Assembly: GCA_012845835.1 (NCBI GenBank)
Contig: JABAKD010000021.1
Location: forward strand, 12,456,795-12,520,794
Length of the DNA: 64,000 bases
Direction: 5' to 3'
Source: Undaria pinnatifida
Taxonomy: Eukaryota; Sar; Phaeophyceae; Laminariales; Alariaceae
Part shown: in pieces, positions 32,498 through 45,400 of the stretch
How the letters are laid out: every line of letters starts with the position of its first letter
Numbering within the stretch: the stretch's first letter is position 1
Notes under the pieces: generated by a model
Databases searched by the model: none
What the model was told of the DNA's origin: nothing
The model's input: the letters and a program-made list of their open reading frames with translations, nothing else
Position numbers and translations under genes: made by a program

Positions 32498-34850
32498 TAA
32501 TATTATTGTAAAAATCAAAATACACTCCAGCTGTGAGATCGAATATTTTGTCGAAACTCATCTTTGTAAGCTGTGTGTGATACTCCGATCGCGCGTATCA
32601 CGGGTTGTGTGTCCTTATTAAGGATATAGGTCGGCGACTTCCCTTACAACTACAGTGTAACTATCCGAGTCAGCAGGGTGATGCTAGTCAATCTGTGCGC
32701 CGAAACTATAAAACCCGTTTTTGAGGGGGACAAAATCTGACAGCTATGGAAGGAAATGCATCAGTTTATCAAGTGTATCTTGTAAGTCGAATATCCGGTG
32801 AGGGGAGGGCGGAGTTTTGAAGGACGTGGGGGCCTGATGTTGATCAAAATGGGAGTGGGAGGTGGGGAGGGGGGGGAGGGGACGGGTGGGGCAGGTCAGT
32901 TTGTGCGTGGAAACTATGAATCCTTCTTGTGGGGGAGGGGGGGGGGGGCGTGGCGGGGGAGGCGGGGGGCGAGGGGGGAGGGCCTTAGGTCGCATATATG
33001 TAGGGGTTTGCTATACGCGTGGTGCTAGGTCTAGGCGATGGTGCGGGTGGCGGGGAAGGATGGGGCGTTGGGGGCGGGGGTGGGTGGGAATCGCAGCAGC
33101 GGCATGGGCGGCTCCAACAAGATAACCAAGCGATATCCAGAGCGTGGAAGTGTTTATTACTCTGGCAGATTTCGATATTAGGTGGGGCGTTTAAGCGAGA
33201 AGAAGCGAGAAAGAAAGAAAAAATGGTGCGGGGGGGGGGGGACGGGGGGGGGGGGGATGTGCAAGCGGTTTAGGTCACATATAATATTAAAATACACTCT
33301 AGCTATGAGATCAAGGATTTGGTCGACACTGATCTTCACAACATTGTGTGTGATCCTCCGATCGCGCGTATTAACTATATATGTAGGGGCTTGCTATACG
33401 CGCGGTGCTGGGTGTAGGCGATCGTGCGGGGTGTGGGGAAGGAGGGGGCGTTGGAGGGGGGGAGGGGGGATGAATGAAGTCTACGTCATGGATGGCTAGA
33501 AAGATATTGACGTGATACCAATTTCTTAGAAGTGTTTATTACTTTGGCCGATTTCGATTGTAAGTGGGGCGTTTGAACGAACTGGGCGGGGAACAAAAGA
33601 GGGTGGGGGTGGGGGGGGCGGAGGGCGGAGATGAGTTGGAGCTACGGCATGGGTGGCTAGATGGATAATGAGATGATATCAGCTGGCTGGTAGTGCTTAC
33701 TACTCTGGCAGATTTTGATTTCAGGTGGTGCGTTTAAACAAGAGGGATCGGGGGGGGCGGGGGGGGCGAGCATTTCAATATGTGCGCGGAAACTATAAAC
33801 CATTGAAGGGGACGAATCTGACGGTTGCAGCAAGAAGACACCCCTTTATATCACCCGCCTGGTAATGTTTATTTTTCTAGAAAGTTTGATGTTACATGTA
33901 GTATGCAACCCAGTTCTTAGGTGTAGTAAACAGCGTGTTAAAAGCTTCATAATTTGTTATTGTACATGGATCGAAAGATAGAATATTTGAATCAAAAGGT
34001 ACAATCATGCATACACCATTATTTTCTGACATCGCTAATTATAAGAAGAGATACATATTGCCAAATACAACAGGCGAGATGATGTGGTCATGCAATGTCA
34101 CCGCCATTGAGAACGAAATGGAGAGATGCGAATCGTTATCGTTTTGAAAGGAACGCTTCGTGTACACGCGCTCAATTACGTTACTTCGTTAGTCATACTT
34201 CGCTTGGCACAGGTTGGGAGGCGATCATGCAGACGGTACGCACGGAATACCTTACGAAATAAATTGGTAGTGCGGTTTACCGCAATTTTAGCATATCTGT
34301 CTGTATATCCTTTTCACATTATTATCGTCTCACATATACGATTTTACGCCTATGACTTTCGCCGTGCCGATATGGGGCTCTGAGGTCGCCAAATCCAAGA
34401 CAGAGATACATGTTACAAATACACCAAGTGAGGTGACGTGGGCATGCGATGTCACCACTATCTAACGCGAGGGTGACTTTACTTTGTTAGGCATATTATG
34501 CTACTTCGTTTGGTAGAGGTTGTGAGGCGATCACGCAAACGGCCGCACGAAATACTCTGCGTATTAGGTTGGTGGTGTGGTCTACCGCAGTGTTAACATA
34601 ACTGTCTTCACTTTCTTTTCACATTGTTATAATCTAGTGCACGATTGTACGCCCCGTTTTCTCCCCAGCGTCGTCGAAGATGTTGTGGTCTTGTAGATGT
34701 CGCGTTCATGTCTGGTGTTCTTGTTAGTGGTGCTCACGGAAACATGCCCAAGCGTGTAGTAGATGGTCGCTGAGTGGTGTTCCTTTCCTTTACATTAAGC
34801 CAGGTAGTATATATATATATATGTCAACGCAACCGCTTGCTTGAAAGCGA
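32498..34850 (+). mobile_element. CACTCCAGC-family array, unit 4 (full)
   Basis: Terminal module from 32523; G-run islands at 32850-32880, 32930-32980 and 33230-33260; secondary module start at 33293; TGTGCGCGGAAACTATAAA at 33781. The AT-rich block runs from about 33840 with TCTGACATCGCTAATTATAA, ACAGGCGAGATGATGTGGTC, GGAGGCGATCATGCAGACGG, GATATGGGGCTCTGAGGTCG and GTAGATGGTCGCTGAGTGG, ending near a (TA)n run at 34808-34822. It is close to the block at 15.5-16.4 kb. Confidence 0.75.
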
Positions 34851-35246
34851 CTATATGAAACCCTCAAATAAATATCCGCAGACAACCGCATACCACAGAC
34901 ACACGTCAACTGTTTTGTAATAGATCATACCATGTCATAACCCGACTGTCTATGTCTCCTAAAAAAACTAATGGCGGTCACAAGCCCAATTTTGCCACCA
35001 GCTCGAACAGCCAATTTCCAAAGAAGCAAACTTACCGAAAGGAAAACACAGAGGATACCAAAAGATTCCGATGATAGCGAGATCTGCATTACTGCAATTG
35101 AAAAAACATTTGACAACACGCAATACGTGATTTCCCCATAGAAGACAAATTCGTACGTCTCCACCAAGTCGAATCGAACGCAACTCGATAAATTAAAAAT
35201 GAATGTTCCCGATTCAAAAGGGTCCTTGGTTAATAAGGTGCCCTTA
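34851..35246. other. Uncalled sequence before the MITE
   Basis: A minus-strand open frame (34925-35488) is hydrophobic in the part outside the MITE (34925-35200), but its first half is MITE sequence, so no intact gene is supported. Confidence 0.3.
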
Positions 35247-36054
35247 GGTCCTTTCGTATACAGACAGTCGGATTTGTCAGTCGAAACCGGCCGGCCGTTT
35301 TCGACTGAGGTCCAAATCGGGCTTTCTTGCACAGTCAAAAAAGGCCCTTTTCGACTCAACCTTTTTCGACTGAGTTTTTCGACTGGGGGGTCCAGTCGAA
35401 AAAGTTGACTTTTTCGACAGGATCCGTCATTCATTCGTAAAAAACTCAGTCGATATAGTTTTACACCTGTTTTTTTAACCCATCGCATCGCTCATTCTAC
35501 CACAAACCAAACACTCACAAGCCCACACACCCATACCAGGTACCACCAGCAGTATCATACAACAGCGCCGACGCTGCTTTCGCTATCACTCACTGCTGTT
35601 GCTTCTCGCCGCAAGTCAGCGTGGGGCACTCTTAGCTCCGCTCGCCAGCAGCATGTATCACACGACAGCAGTAGCTCGCGTTATCAATGCCTTTTTGCCA
35701 ACAACGGCTACGCCTGCTGTAGCATTGGCGGCTCTGGGCTGAGCGCAACGCAACGAACGTAGCTTTGGCGGCTTTCGGCTAAGCCTAACGCCACCAACCC
35801 GCTTGGACGAAGGTTCGTCGTGCGTGAAGCACGCGTTGCTCGCGAAGAACGCGCGAAACACAGAACTGCCAATAGATTTTTGACTGCCATACCGCAGTAC
35901 TCCCTCACACACACCGCCTCTAGGAAAAGCACAAAAACTGTAAAATTGACTCAACTGGCGATAAGAAGAAGGCCCAGAAGAATCCAGTCGAAAATGTGTC
36001 CAGTCGAAAAGGGCAGTTTTCGACTGACGGAATCCGACTGTAACAGAAATGGCC
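35247..36054. mobile_element. Harbinger/Tourist-like MITE, 808 bp
   Basis: The ends are GGTCCTTTCGTATACAG and, inverted, GGCCATTTCTGTTACAG, followed on each side by CAGTCGGATT and GTCAGTCGAAA. Both flanks are TTA (35244-35246 and 36055-36057). Inverted ends starting GG plus a TTA duplication fit the PIF/Harbinger superfamily. The interior has more CAGTCGAAAA/TTTTCGACTG inverted motifs (35330-35420, 35985-36025) and no transposase. Confidence 0.65.
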
Positions 36055-36189
36055 TTAGAAAAGAAATACATCTGCACATGTGATACTACCATATGATACG
36101 TACTGCTATTCAGTGTTCGGTTTGTGTGACTGACAAGAGATAACATCATAATGCATACTACACTCTTCGTGTTAAACCTGAATGAACAC

Positions 36190-36535
36190 GTACAGGGCTC
36201 AGGGCTCCCTGGGTATTGTAACGAAGGTACCCCGGGTATTGTGCCACAGTCTTACAGACGTTACATACTAAGTTCCGGGTAATAAAGGTATTTGGGTATC
36301 TTACAAGACAATCAGAAATTTCGGGTACGGGCACGGAAGTCTCACAGAACATCCAGAAGTTCCGGGTAGTGTGGAACGGGCGTGTGTATGTTGGCGTACA
36401 TAGCTCACAAAAACTCTTGGTAAGGATACGAATGTCATCCAGAACTTCTAGAAGTTTCGTGTATGAGTATCGATGTCTTACAGAACATACAGATGTTCTT
36501 TGTAGGGTTATGCCCGGGATAACCCGGTGTAAAAT
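36190..36535. repeat. Minisatellite related to the 22-kb array
   Basis: About six imperfect units with CAGAAGTTCCGGGTAG, ACAGAACATACAG and GGGTATTGTG words. The overlapping 178-codon minus-strand open frame is repeat-derived. Confidence 0.65.
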
Positions 36536-38160
36536 TCCCCGGAGATATGGTTTGTACGTAACACACGTGACCCTACGGAACACAACGTTGGAAAATCCTG
36601 TTGCGATCGCACCATTGTCGCATTTTACGGCGAGCTGCACTCGGGAGAGCGTGCGAGAGAAGGAACATCGTGCGTCATCGAACCATGGTCTCATTCGCGC
36701 AGCTGGCGCCGGAACCTAAAAAAAAACGGTGGAAAACCGGCAGTACTCAACCAATAATCAGGACTATTTATCATTGTGGATTGTCTCGATAATACTGTAG
36801 ACTAATAAACTACTCACAATCAAATCAAGCCGATTTGGACATATAATCAACAAATCATATCAACCCCGAAAAAGTGTTGATGTAGGTCTACATCCCTACT
36901 ACTTGTACTTGTATTCAGTTAAAACAAAAATTTTATTTTTTGTAAACCTGTCGTTGTAATTTGTTCATGTTCTTTCCTTTTTTAGATCCCACATTCATGG
37001 ATCCATAGGCTTCGAAACACCTCTCCTGCCATCCCACAATATCCCCGACGAATCCATCCAAGACCCCCATACCCAAAAACGTATACTACGGTGAGCGGGT
37101 TGCACGCTTTGATCCCGAATGTTCTAGCCGGCTGAGCTCTCGAACTGAGCAGCTACCTTATAGTCGCAACAGTTACGAGTGCATAGGAGCTTGGTCGGGT
37201 TGCGTAAACGTATGCCTCTGAAGTATTTTTTTAGGTGAGATATTGACCCCCTCATCATATTCGGAGCCCATGAACTTTCTTCTTCATCCTTCCTTGCCGC
37301 GGGATGACTCCAATCCGTTATTTGTAATAGGAGAATAACTCAACTCAAGGATGATTGTGATCAAACCATACATACGTGGTTTTCTGCACGGCAGAGCGCT
37401 TGCAAAGCTTATGGCGTGAATAACCCGGAGCTAAACCACAGGTGTCCATGAAGCATCTGGGGGTCACTTGCAAGACGAAGACCCCCGACTGGGGTCTGAT
37501 GACCCTGCCGCAGGCCTTCCCCGCATGAATCATGACCATCTCACAAAATAAACCGCGGCCTTGGAATCGTGAAGCTTTCGTGAAGAATCAACGTAGGCTC
37601 CGCGGCAAGGGACAAGCAAGGATCATCACGGAATACGACTTTGTAGCTCACGAAAAATGCATCGAGCCCAACAAGCGACTGAAAAAATCGCAACAGACAT
37701 CACGTCGGGAATGCTCCCATACATACCTGCAGATTCCGACAGGGAAAAAAGTCCCCTACCGATAACTCGGTGCATCATATAAAAGTACGTTTCGGGGCCA
37801 TTCATTGGCCAGGGGATATCGGGTGTTTTCCGGGAAGACGCCTCAATCAGGTGGAAAAATATCAAAACTGCCATACACGGAATCTTAGCCAAAAACATCG
37901 AGCAATTTCCCGTAGAAAAGTCCATGAACGATGCCAGAACGTGGAGGTTTTGTTCTTACATCGCGAAGAGAATCTGGTCGTAGGCCGAGAGAATAACAAA
38001 CCAATAAAAGTAAGGTGGCTTTAGTCGTCAATGTGGGATTTTTCTGCAGAAAGGAAACTACAGAATCAAATCAAGCGTGAAGCAATGTAAAAACGTTATT
38101 CAGAATCTGCCGTATACCCTTAACGAGATCAGCCGGAGTAATAAACTCATATATACACGG
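36536..38160. other. Sparse region; a few short open frames
   Basis: No gene is supported. The least random frames are on the + strand at 37532-37765 (Lys/Arg-rich, 77 codons) and 37781-37976 (contains RWKNIKTAIHGILAKNIEQF, between stops). They do not join cleanly and match nothing I know. They may be remnants of one decayed gene. Confidence 0.25.
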
Positions 38161-38164
38161 AATT

Positions 38165-39092
38165 GATGTCACGTTATTATCTTTCTAGCCATCCATGACG
38201 TAGCTTTAACTCATACCCCCGCCCCCCCCAACACCCCTTCCTTCCCTACCACCCGGACGATCGCCTAGACCTAGCACCACGCGTACAGCAAGGCCTATAT
38301 ATGCGACCCAAACCTCTAAAAAACCTTTTTCCCCCGCCCCCCCCCCCCTCTTTTTTTCCCCTCGCTCCCTCTTGCTCAAACGTTCCACCTAACAACGAAA
38401 TCACCTCATTATCTTTTTTGAGCCATCCATGCCGCTGCTCCAAATCATTCTGCCTCCCTCCCCGAACGCCCCCTGCTTCCCCACCACCCGCACCATCCCG
38501 TAGACTTAGCACCACGCGTATAGCGAACCCCTACATCTGTGCTATCGAACGCTGTTAAAAACCCTTTTGCATCCCCCCCCCTTTCTCTCTCGAACACTCC
38601 GCCTTCTCCTCAATAGCTGTACGGCTTACAGGATACACATAATGAACTGGTGCATTCCTTCCGAAACCGTAATATCTATCCCCTTAAAGGTTTGTTGTTT
38701 CCACGCACAAATTGAGTTGTCCCGCCCATCCCCCCCTCCCCCCCCCCGCTCCCTCTTGTTTAAACCCATGCCCCCACGCCCGTGAAAACTCCGCCATCCC
38801 CTCACCGGTTATACGATTTACGGGATTCACTGGATAAACGGATGCATTTCCTTCCACAGCTGTCAGATTTTGTCCCCCTCAGAAACAGGTTTTATAGTTC
38901 CCGCGCACAGACTGACTAACATCACCCTGTTGGCCGTGATAGCTACACTGTAGTTGCAAGGGAAGTCGCCGACCTATATCCTTAATGAGGACACACACCC
39001 CGTAATACGCGCGATCGGAGTATCACACACAGCTTGCAAAGATGAGCTTCGACAAAATCTTCGATCTCACAGTTGGCGTGTATTTATATTTT
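38165..39092 (-). mobile_element. CACTCCAGC-family unit, inverted
   Basis: Mirror-image unit: CCATGACGTAGCTT, C-runs at 38333-38350, 38570-38580 and 38728-38750, ATCGCCTAGACCTAGCACC, TTTATAGTTCCCGCGCACAG, and the terminal end CTCACAGTTGGCGTGTATTT at 39067-39087. Confidence 0.72.
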
Positions 39093-39099
39093 TAAAATA

Positions 39100-39215
39100 T
39101 CCTTAATGAGGACACACACCCAGTAATACGCGCGATCGGATAATCGCACACAGCCTGCCTGCAAAGATGACGTTCGACACAATCTTCGATATCACAGCTG
39201 GAGTGTAATTATATT
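39100..39215 (-). mobile_element. Second inverted terminal-module end
   Basis: About 100 bp repeating the previous end (CCTTAATGAGGACACACACC through CACAGCTGGAGTGTAATTAT). It meets the next forward unit head-to-head through a short palindrome (ACAATATTGT at 39220-39229). Confidence 0.65.
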
Positions 39216-42114
39216 TCTACAATATTGTAAAAAATGAAAATGCACTCCAGCAGTGAGATCGAAGATTTTGTCGAAACTCATCTTTGCAAGCTGTGTGTGA
39301 TACTCCGATCGCGCGTATTACGGGTTGTGTGTCCTCATTAGACTAAGGATATAGGTCGGCGACTCCCCTTGCAACTACAGTGTAGCTATCAGGGTCAACA
39401 GGGTGATGTTGAAAGGCAGTCTGTGCGCGGAAACTATAAAAAAAACGTTTTTGAGGGGGACAAAATCTGACAGCTGTGGAGGGAAATGCATCCGTTTATC
39501 CAGTGAATCCTGTAAGTCGAATGACCGGTGAGGGGAGGGCGGAGTTTTGAAGGACGTGGGGGCCTGGTTTTGATCATCAGGGAGCGGGGTTGGAGGGGGG
39601 GGGGGCGGGAGTGGGGGGGGGGGGGGGGGGGGGGGGATGGGCGGGCAATTTTTGCGTGGAATCTATAATCCTCAAAGGACATATATCTGACAGTTTTGGT
39701 AAAAAAACAAAAGCAAAATGCATCAGTTTTATCAAGGGGGGGGTTGGGGTGGGGGTGGGGCGTGTGGGGCGTGGAAATCTGTGCGTGGAAACTATACATT
39801 CAATCAAGGGGATAAATGTGACGGTTTTGGAACGGATGCACCAGTTTATCATGTATATCCTGTAAGTCGTACAATCAGTGAGTAGAGGGCGGAGAGTTCG
39901 ACGGGGTAGGATGGGGTTGGGGGGTGGGGGGTGGGGGCGTGGGGGGAGGGCGGGGGAGGTGCGGGGGGGTGGGGGGGGGGGGAGGGAGGGGTTTTAGGTG
40001 GCATAGATGTAGAGGTTTGCTATACGTGTGGTGCTAGGTCTAGGCGATGGTGTGGGTTGTGGGGAAGGAGGGGGGCGTTCGGGGCGCGGGGGGGGGGGGG
40101 GGGGGGGGGGAGCAGCAGCGGCATGGTTGGCTCTAGAAAGATAATGAGGGGATATCCAGTGCGTGAAGTGCTTTTTTATCTGGCGGATTTCGATATTAGG
40201 TGGGGCGTTTGAGCAAAGGGAAGAGAGAAGGGGGGGGGGGGGATGGGGGGAAGGTTTTCTAGGAGGTTTAGGTCACATATAATATTCAAATACACTCCGG
40301 CTGTGAGATCAAAGATATGTAGGGGCTTGTGATACGCGTGGTGCTAGATCTAGGCGATCGTGTGGGTGGTTGGAAAAGAGGGGGCGTTGGAGGGGAGGGT
40401 TGAGGGGGGTGGGGGGAAAGAATGAAAACTACGTCATGGATGGTTAGAAAGATAATGACGTGATATCAACTGCGTACAGGTGTTTATTACTCTGGCCGAT
40501 TTCGATTGTAAGTGGGGCGTTTGAACAAACTAGTCGGCAAAAAAAGGGGGGGGGGTGGGGGAGGGATCGGGGGAGGGGGGGGGGAGAAGGGGTGCCAGGG
40601 CGTTTTTGAACAAGAGGGATCAGGGGAGGGGGAGGCGAGGGCGGGGGGGGGGGGGGCATTTTAATATGTCCGCGGAAACTATAAATCCCTAAAGGAGACA
40701 AACCTGACGATTGTAGCAAGAAGACACCTCTTTATATCATCTGCCTGGTAATGTTTACTATTCTAGAAGGTTTGATGTTAGATGCAGTATGCAACCTAGT
40801 GTTTAGGTGTAGTAAACAAAGTGTTATATCTTCATACTTTGTTATTGTACATGGATCGAAAGATAGAATATTTGTAGTTACAATTTTTTTCTGACATCGC
40901 TAATTACAAGAAAGAGATACGTATTGCTAAATACAACAGGCGAGGTGATGTGGTCATGCAATGTCACGGCTATCATGTAGTTACCATTATTTCCTGACAT
41001 CGGTAATTATAGAAAGAGATACGCATTGCCAAATACAACATCCGAGGTGGTTTGGTCTTGCAATGTCACCGCCATTGAGCGCTAAAGAGAGAAATGCGAT
41101 CGCCAATGTTTGTAAAGGAACGCTTGGTATACACGCCCTCAATTACGTTACCTCGTTTGTCATACTTCGATTGGCATAGGTTTGGAGGCGATCATGCAGA
41201 CGGTATGTACTAAATACCCCTACGTAATGGGTTGGTAAGGTGGTTCACCGCAATTTTGACATATCTGCCTGTGCTTCCTTTTCAAACTATTATTGTCTCA
41301 AATTTACGATTTCACGCCCATAATATTTACCGTGCCGATGTGGGGCTCTGGGGTCGCCAATTCTAAGACAGAGATTCACCTTACAAATACAGCAGGCAAG
41401 GTGGGCATGCGATGTCATATATATGCGATGTCACCACTATTGAACGTGAGGGCGACTTTACTTCGTTAGGTATATGCTACTGCGTTTCGTAGAGGTTGTC
41501 TCACGTGGGCATGCGATGGGTTGGTAGTGTGGTTTACCGCAATTTTAACATATCTGCCTGTGCTTCCTTTTCAAATTATTATTTTCTCAAATGTATGTAC
41601 GATTCCACTCCCATGATTTTTACCGTGCCGATGTGGGGCTCTGAGGTCGCCAATTTTAAGACAGAGATGCATCTTACGAATACAGCAGGCGAGGTGGGCA
41701 TGCGATGTCATATATATATATATATGCGATGTCACCCCTATTGAATGCGAGGGTGACTTTACTTCGTTAGGCATATGCTACCGCGTTTGGTATGGTAGAG
41801 GTTGTCAGGCAATCATGTAAGCGGATGGAGGCACGAAATACCCTGCGTAATAGGTTGGTCGTGTGGTTTACCGCAGTGTTAACATATCTGTCTGTACTTC
41901 TTTTTCACATTTTTTTGTAAAATGTACGATTATACGTCCTGTTTTCTCCCCACTGTCGTCGAAGATGTTGTGGTCCTGTAGATGATGTCGCGTCCATGTC
42001 CGGTGCTCTTGTTAGTGGTGCTCATGAAAACATGCCCTAACGTGTAGTAGATGATCGCTGAGTGGTGTTCCTTTCCTTTACATTAAGCTAGGTAGTATAT
42101 GCCAACGCAACCGC
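39216..42114 (+). mobile_element. CACTCCAGC-family array, unit 5 (full)
   Basis: Terminal module from 39243, three GGAAACTATA-type modules (39430-39790), G-runs at 39595-39640, 39950-39990, 40085-40110 and 40230-40250, and the blocks TATACGTGTGGTGCTAGG and ACTACGTCATGGATGGTTAG. A long AT-rich block (40720-42110) follows, with several copies of an internal module built on AAATACARCAGGCGAGGT and GCATGCGATGTCA. Confidence 0.75.
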
Positions 42115-42339
42115 TTGTTTAAAAAAAGGAGAAAGAAATTCCTCACACACCTGACACAGAGGAGACGCGGCCGGAAGATTGTTCAGTATACCGACGGTCA
42201 GAAACAAGTTATTGAGCAGCGCACTTCATTTATACTACCGCTCCTCACTCCACCTAAGACACTACGGGCATGCGTTGGACCCAGTTCGCTGATGCCCAAA
42301 CCAAATTGCAAAGCAGGTGATGTGGTGGGCGAATGCTAA
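42115..42339 (+). CDS. Short ORF; N-terminal part recurs at 46.16 kb
   Basis: The frame contains KKFLTHLTQRRRGRKIVQYT then DGQKQVIEQ, and continues to a stop at 42339 (about 74 codons). The same peptide with R/P and Q/H changes is encoded at 46163-46255, where it starts with ATG. Among the nucleotide differences within the shared codons, most are at third positions and silent. This suggests a real coding segment carried by the repeat unit. A 27-codon hydrophobic ORF follows at 42341-42424. No family recognised; it may be one exon of a larger gene. Confidence 0.3.
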   Translation: MFKKRRKKFLTHLTQRRRGRKIVQYTDGQKQVIEQRTSFILPLLTPPKTLRACVGPSSLMPKPNCKAGDVVGEC

Positions 42340-42454
42340 AATGATTTGCGCTGCTGCGATTACCCCGTCTCTCGTTGTGCTTGTTCTTGCGTTCTTGATG
42401 AACCTGTCATTTGTCAACGAGTAGTTGTGGCGCATTTTAGGTTTGTGTAAATAT

Positions 42455-45400
42455 TTTCATAGTATTATAAAATTAAAATACACTCCAGCTGTGAGATCGA
42501 AGATTTCGTCGAAACTCATCTTTGCAAGCTGTGTGTAATACTCCGATCGCGCGCATTACGAGTTTTGTGTCCTCGTTAAGGATATAGGTCGGCGACTCCC
42601 CTTACAACTATAGTGTATCTATCAGGGTCAACAGGATGATTTTAGTCAGTCTGTGCGCGGAAACTATAAAACCCGTTTCTGAGGGGGACAAAATCTGACA
42701 GCTGTGAAGGGAAAGGGGGGCCTGGTTTTGATCAAAAGCGAGCGGGTTTGGAGGGGGGCGGGGGGGGGGGGAAAGGGGCAATTTGTGCATGTAAGCTATA
42801 AATCCTTTCGAGGGGATAAATCTGACGGTTTTGGCACCAGTATATTATTGGGGGCGGGGGGGGGGGGGAGGGGGGGGGGGGGGGGGTTGGGCGGGGGGGG
42901 GGGGTTGGGCGGGGGGGGCAGCTCAATATGTGCCTGGAAACTATACATTATTTCGAGGGGATAAATGTGACAGTTTTGGAAATAATACATCAGTTTATCA
43001 TGTATATTCTGGGGTAAGTCGTACAATCAGTGAGTAAAGAGAGGGTGGAGTGTTAGAGGGGGTGGGTTGGGGGGGGAGGGTGGGGGGTGGGGGCGGGGGG
43101 GGGGGCGGGGGGGGGGGGGGGGGGCGGGGGCGGGAAAGGGCTTCAGGTGAGGGGTTTGTTATACGTGTGGTGCTAGGTCTAGGCGAAGGTGCGGGTGATG
43201 AGGAAGAAGGGGGCGTTCGAGGCGGGTGGGGGGGGGGGGGGGGGAACACAGCGGCATGGATGGCTCTCGAAAGATAATGAGGTGATATCCTGTGCGTGAA
43301 GTGTTTTTTAATGCGGCGGATTTCGATATTTGGTGGGGCGTTTGAGTAAGGGAGAGCGGGGGGAGATTTTTTAGGAGGTTTAGGTCACAAATAATATTCA
43401 AATACACTTCGGCTGTGAGATCAAAGATATGTAGCAGCTTGTTATACGCGTGGTGCTAGGTCTAGCGATCGTGCAGGTGGTCGGGAAAGAGGGGGCGTTG
43501 GACGGGGGGGGGGGGGGGGGGGGGGGGGGGGAGCACAGCGGCATGGATGGCTCTCGAAAGATAATGAGGTGATATCCTGTGCGTGAAGTGTTTATTAATG
43601 TGGCGGATTTCGATATTTGGTGGGGCGTTTGAGTAAGGGAGAGCAAGAGGGGGGGGGGGGAGGGGGGGGGGGGGTTCAGGAGGTTTAGGTCACAAATAAT
43701 ATTCAAATACACTTCACCTGTGAGCTCAAAGATATGTAGCAGCTTGTTATACGCGTGGTACTAGGTCTAGGCGATCGTGCAGGTGGTCGGAAAAGAGGGG
43801 GCATTGGAGGGGGGGGCGGGGGGGGAGGGGGGGGGCGGGGGCGGAGGGGGGGGGAGGGGGGGGAAATAATTGAAAACTACGTCATGGATGTTCAGAAAGA
43901 TAATGACGTGATATCAACTGCGTATAGGTGTTTATTACTCAGGCCGATTTTGATTGTGAGTGGGGCGTTTGGACAGACTAGGCGGAAGGGGGGAGGGGGG
44001 GGAGGGGCGGGGGATCGGGGGACGGAGGGGCGGGGGGGGGGGGAAGGGTTGGGGTTTGTTATGAAAAAGAGATCAGTGGAGGGGGAGGGGAGGGGGGGGG
44101 GGGGGCGGGACATTCCAATATGTGCGCGGAAACTATAAATTCTCAAAGGGGACAAACCTGACGATTGAAGCAATAAGACATCCCTTTATATCATCCGGCT
44201 TGTAATGTTTACTATTCTAGAAGGTTTGATGTTAGATGCAGCATGCAACCCAGTGTTTAAGTGTAGTAAATAACGTGTTAAATCTTAATTTTTTATTGTT
44301 GTATGATACATCGATCGAAAGCTATAATATTTATTTTATAGAATATTTGTAGGTAGCAGAATATTATCGAAGTATGATAGAATATGGGTTTTGTACGTAC
44401 GTAAGAAGTTTGACCAATCAGATCAATGCGGTAATTCATAGTGGTATGAGCGATAGCATTGGGCACACCTGGCCCAGCCGTGTAGGCGACGACCTGCACG
44501 CGGAGCGCGTAGGGGAGCAGAGTCAGAGCTTACACGTCCAAGGTGTGATACAGACTAGTTTAAGTTCCCACCCACCCGCCCGTGCTTTTGAGGGAGTCAG
44601 TGGAGGGGGAGTTAATCGGTCGCAGTAACGTTGCGCGTGTTTGTTACTGTTTTGGCAAACGTACCCGTTTTCGCTGAAAATGCGACGGGGTTTCGTAGAT
44701 TGCGCAGGTTTGCGGTGGGTGCTAGCCGCATCAGTGTTATAGCGTGGTGCAAGGGGTGTTCGTTGTTGTGTTTTTTTTATAGAATATTTGTAGGTACCAT
44801 TATTTTCTGACATCGCTAATTATAAGAAAGAGATACGTATTGTCAAATGCAACAGGCGAGGTGTTGTGGTCATGCACTGTTTGTCACCATCATCATACAG
44901 TTACCATTATTATCGACATCGCCAATCATACGCAAGAGATACGTATCGCCAAATACAGCATGCCAGGTGATGCATGTGGCCATGTATGTGCTGTCTCCGT
45001 CATTGAGCATTAGAGGGAGGGATGCGAATCGTCAGTTTGAAAGGAACGCTTGGTATACATGTGCTCAATTACGTTACCTCATTAGTCATACTTGGTATAC
45101 ACGCGCTCAATCACGTTACCTCGTTAGTAATACTTCGCTTGGCATAGGTGGGGAGGCGATCATGCAGACGGTATGTACAAAATACCCTACGTAATGGGTT
45201 GGTAAGGTTGTTTACCGCAATTTTAACACATCTGCCTGTGCTTCCTTTTCCAAATTATTCTTGTCTCAAATATATGTACGATTTCACGCTTATGATTTTA
45301 CCTTGTCGATGTGGGGCTCTGCGGTCGTCAATTTTAAGTCAGAGATACGTCCTACAAATACATCAGGCGAAGTGGGTATGTGATGTCATATATATGCGAT

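Noticed and set aside
25499-34850. LTR retrotransposon cluster
   Set aside because: The terminal module lacks TG…CA ends, occurs inverted as well as direct, and no gag, protease, reverse transcriptase or integrase motif is present.
34925-35488. 187-codon minus-strand open frame with hydrophobic stretch
   Set aside because: The first half is MITE sequence; the remainder has no start or splice support.
36158-36694. 178-codon minus-strand open frame
   Set aside because: Most of it is translated minisatellite.
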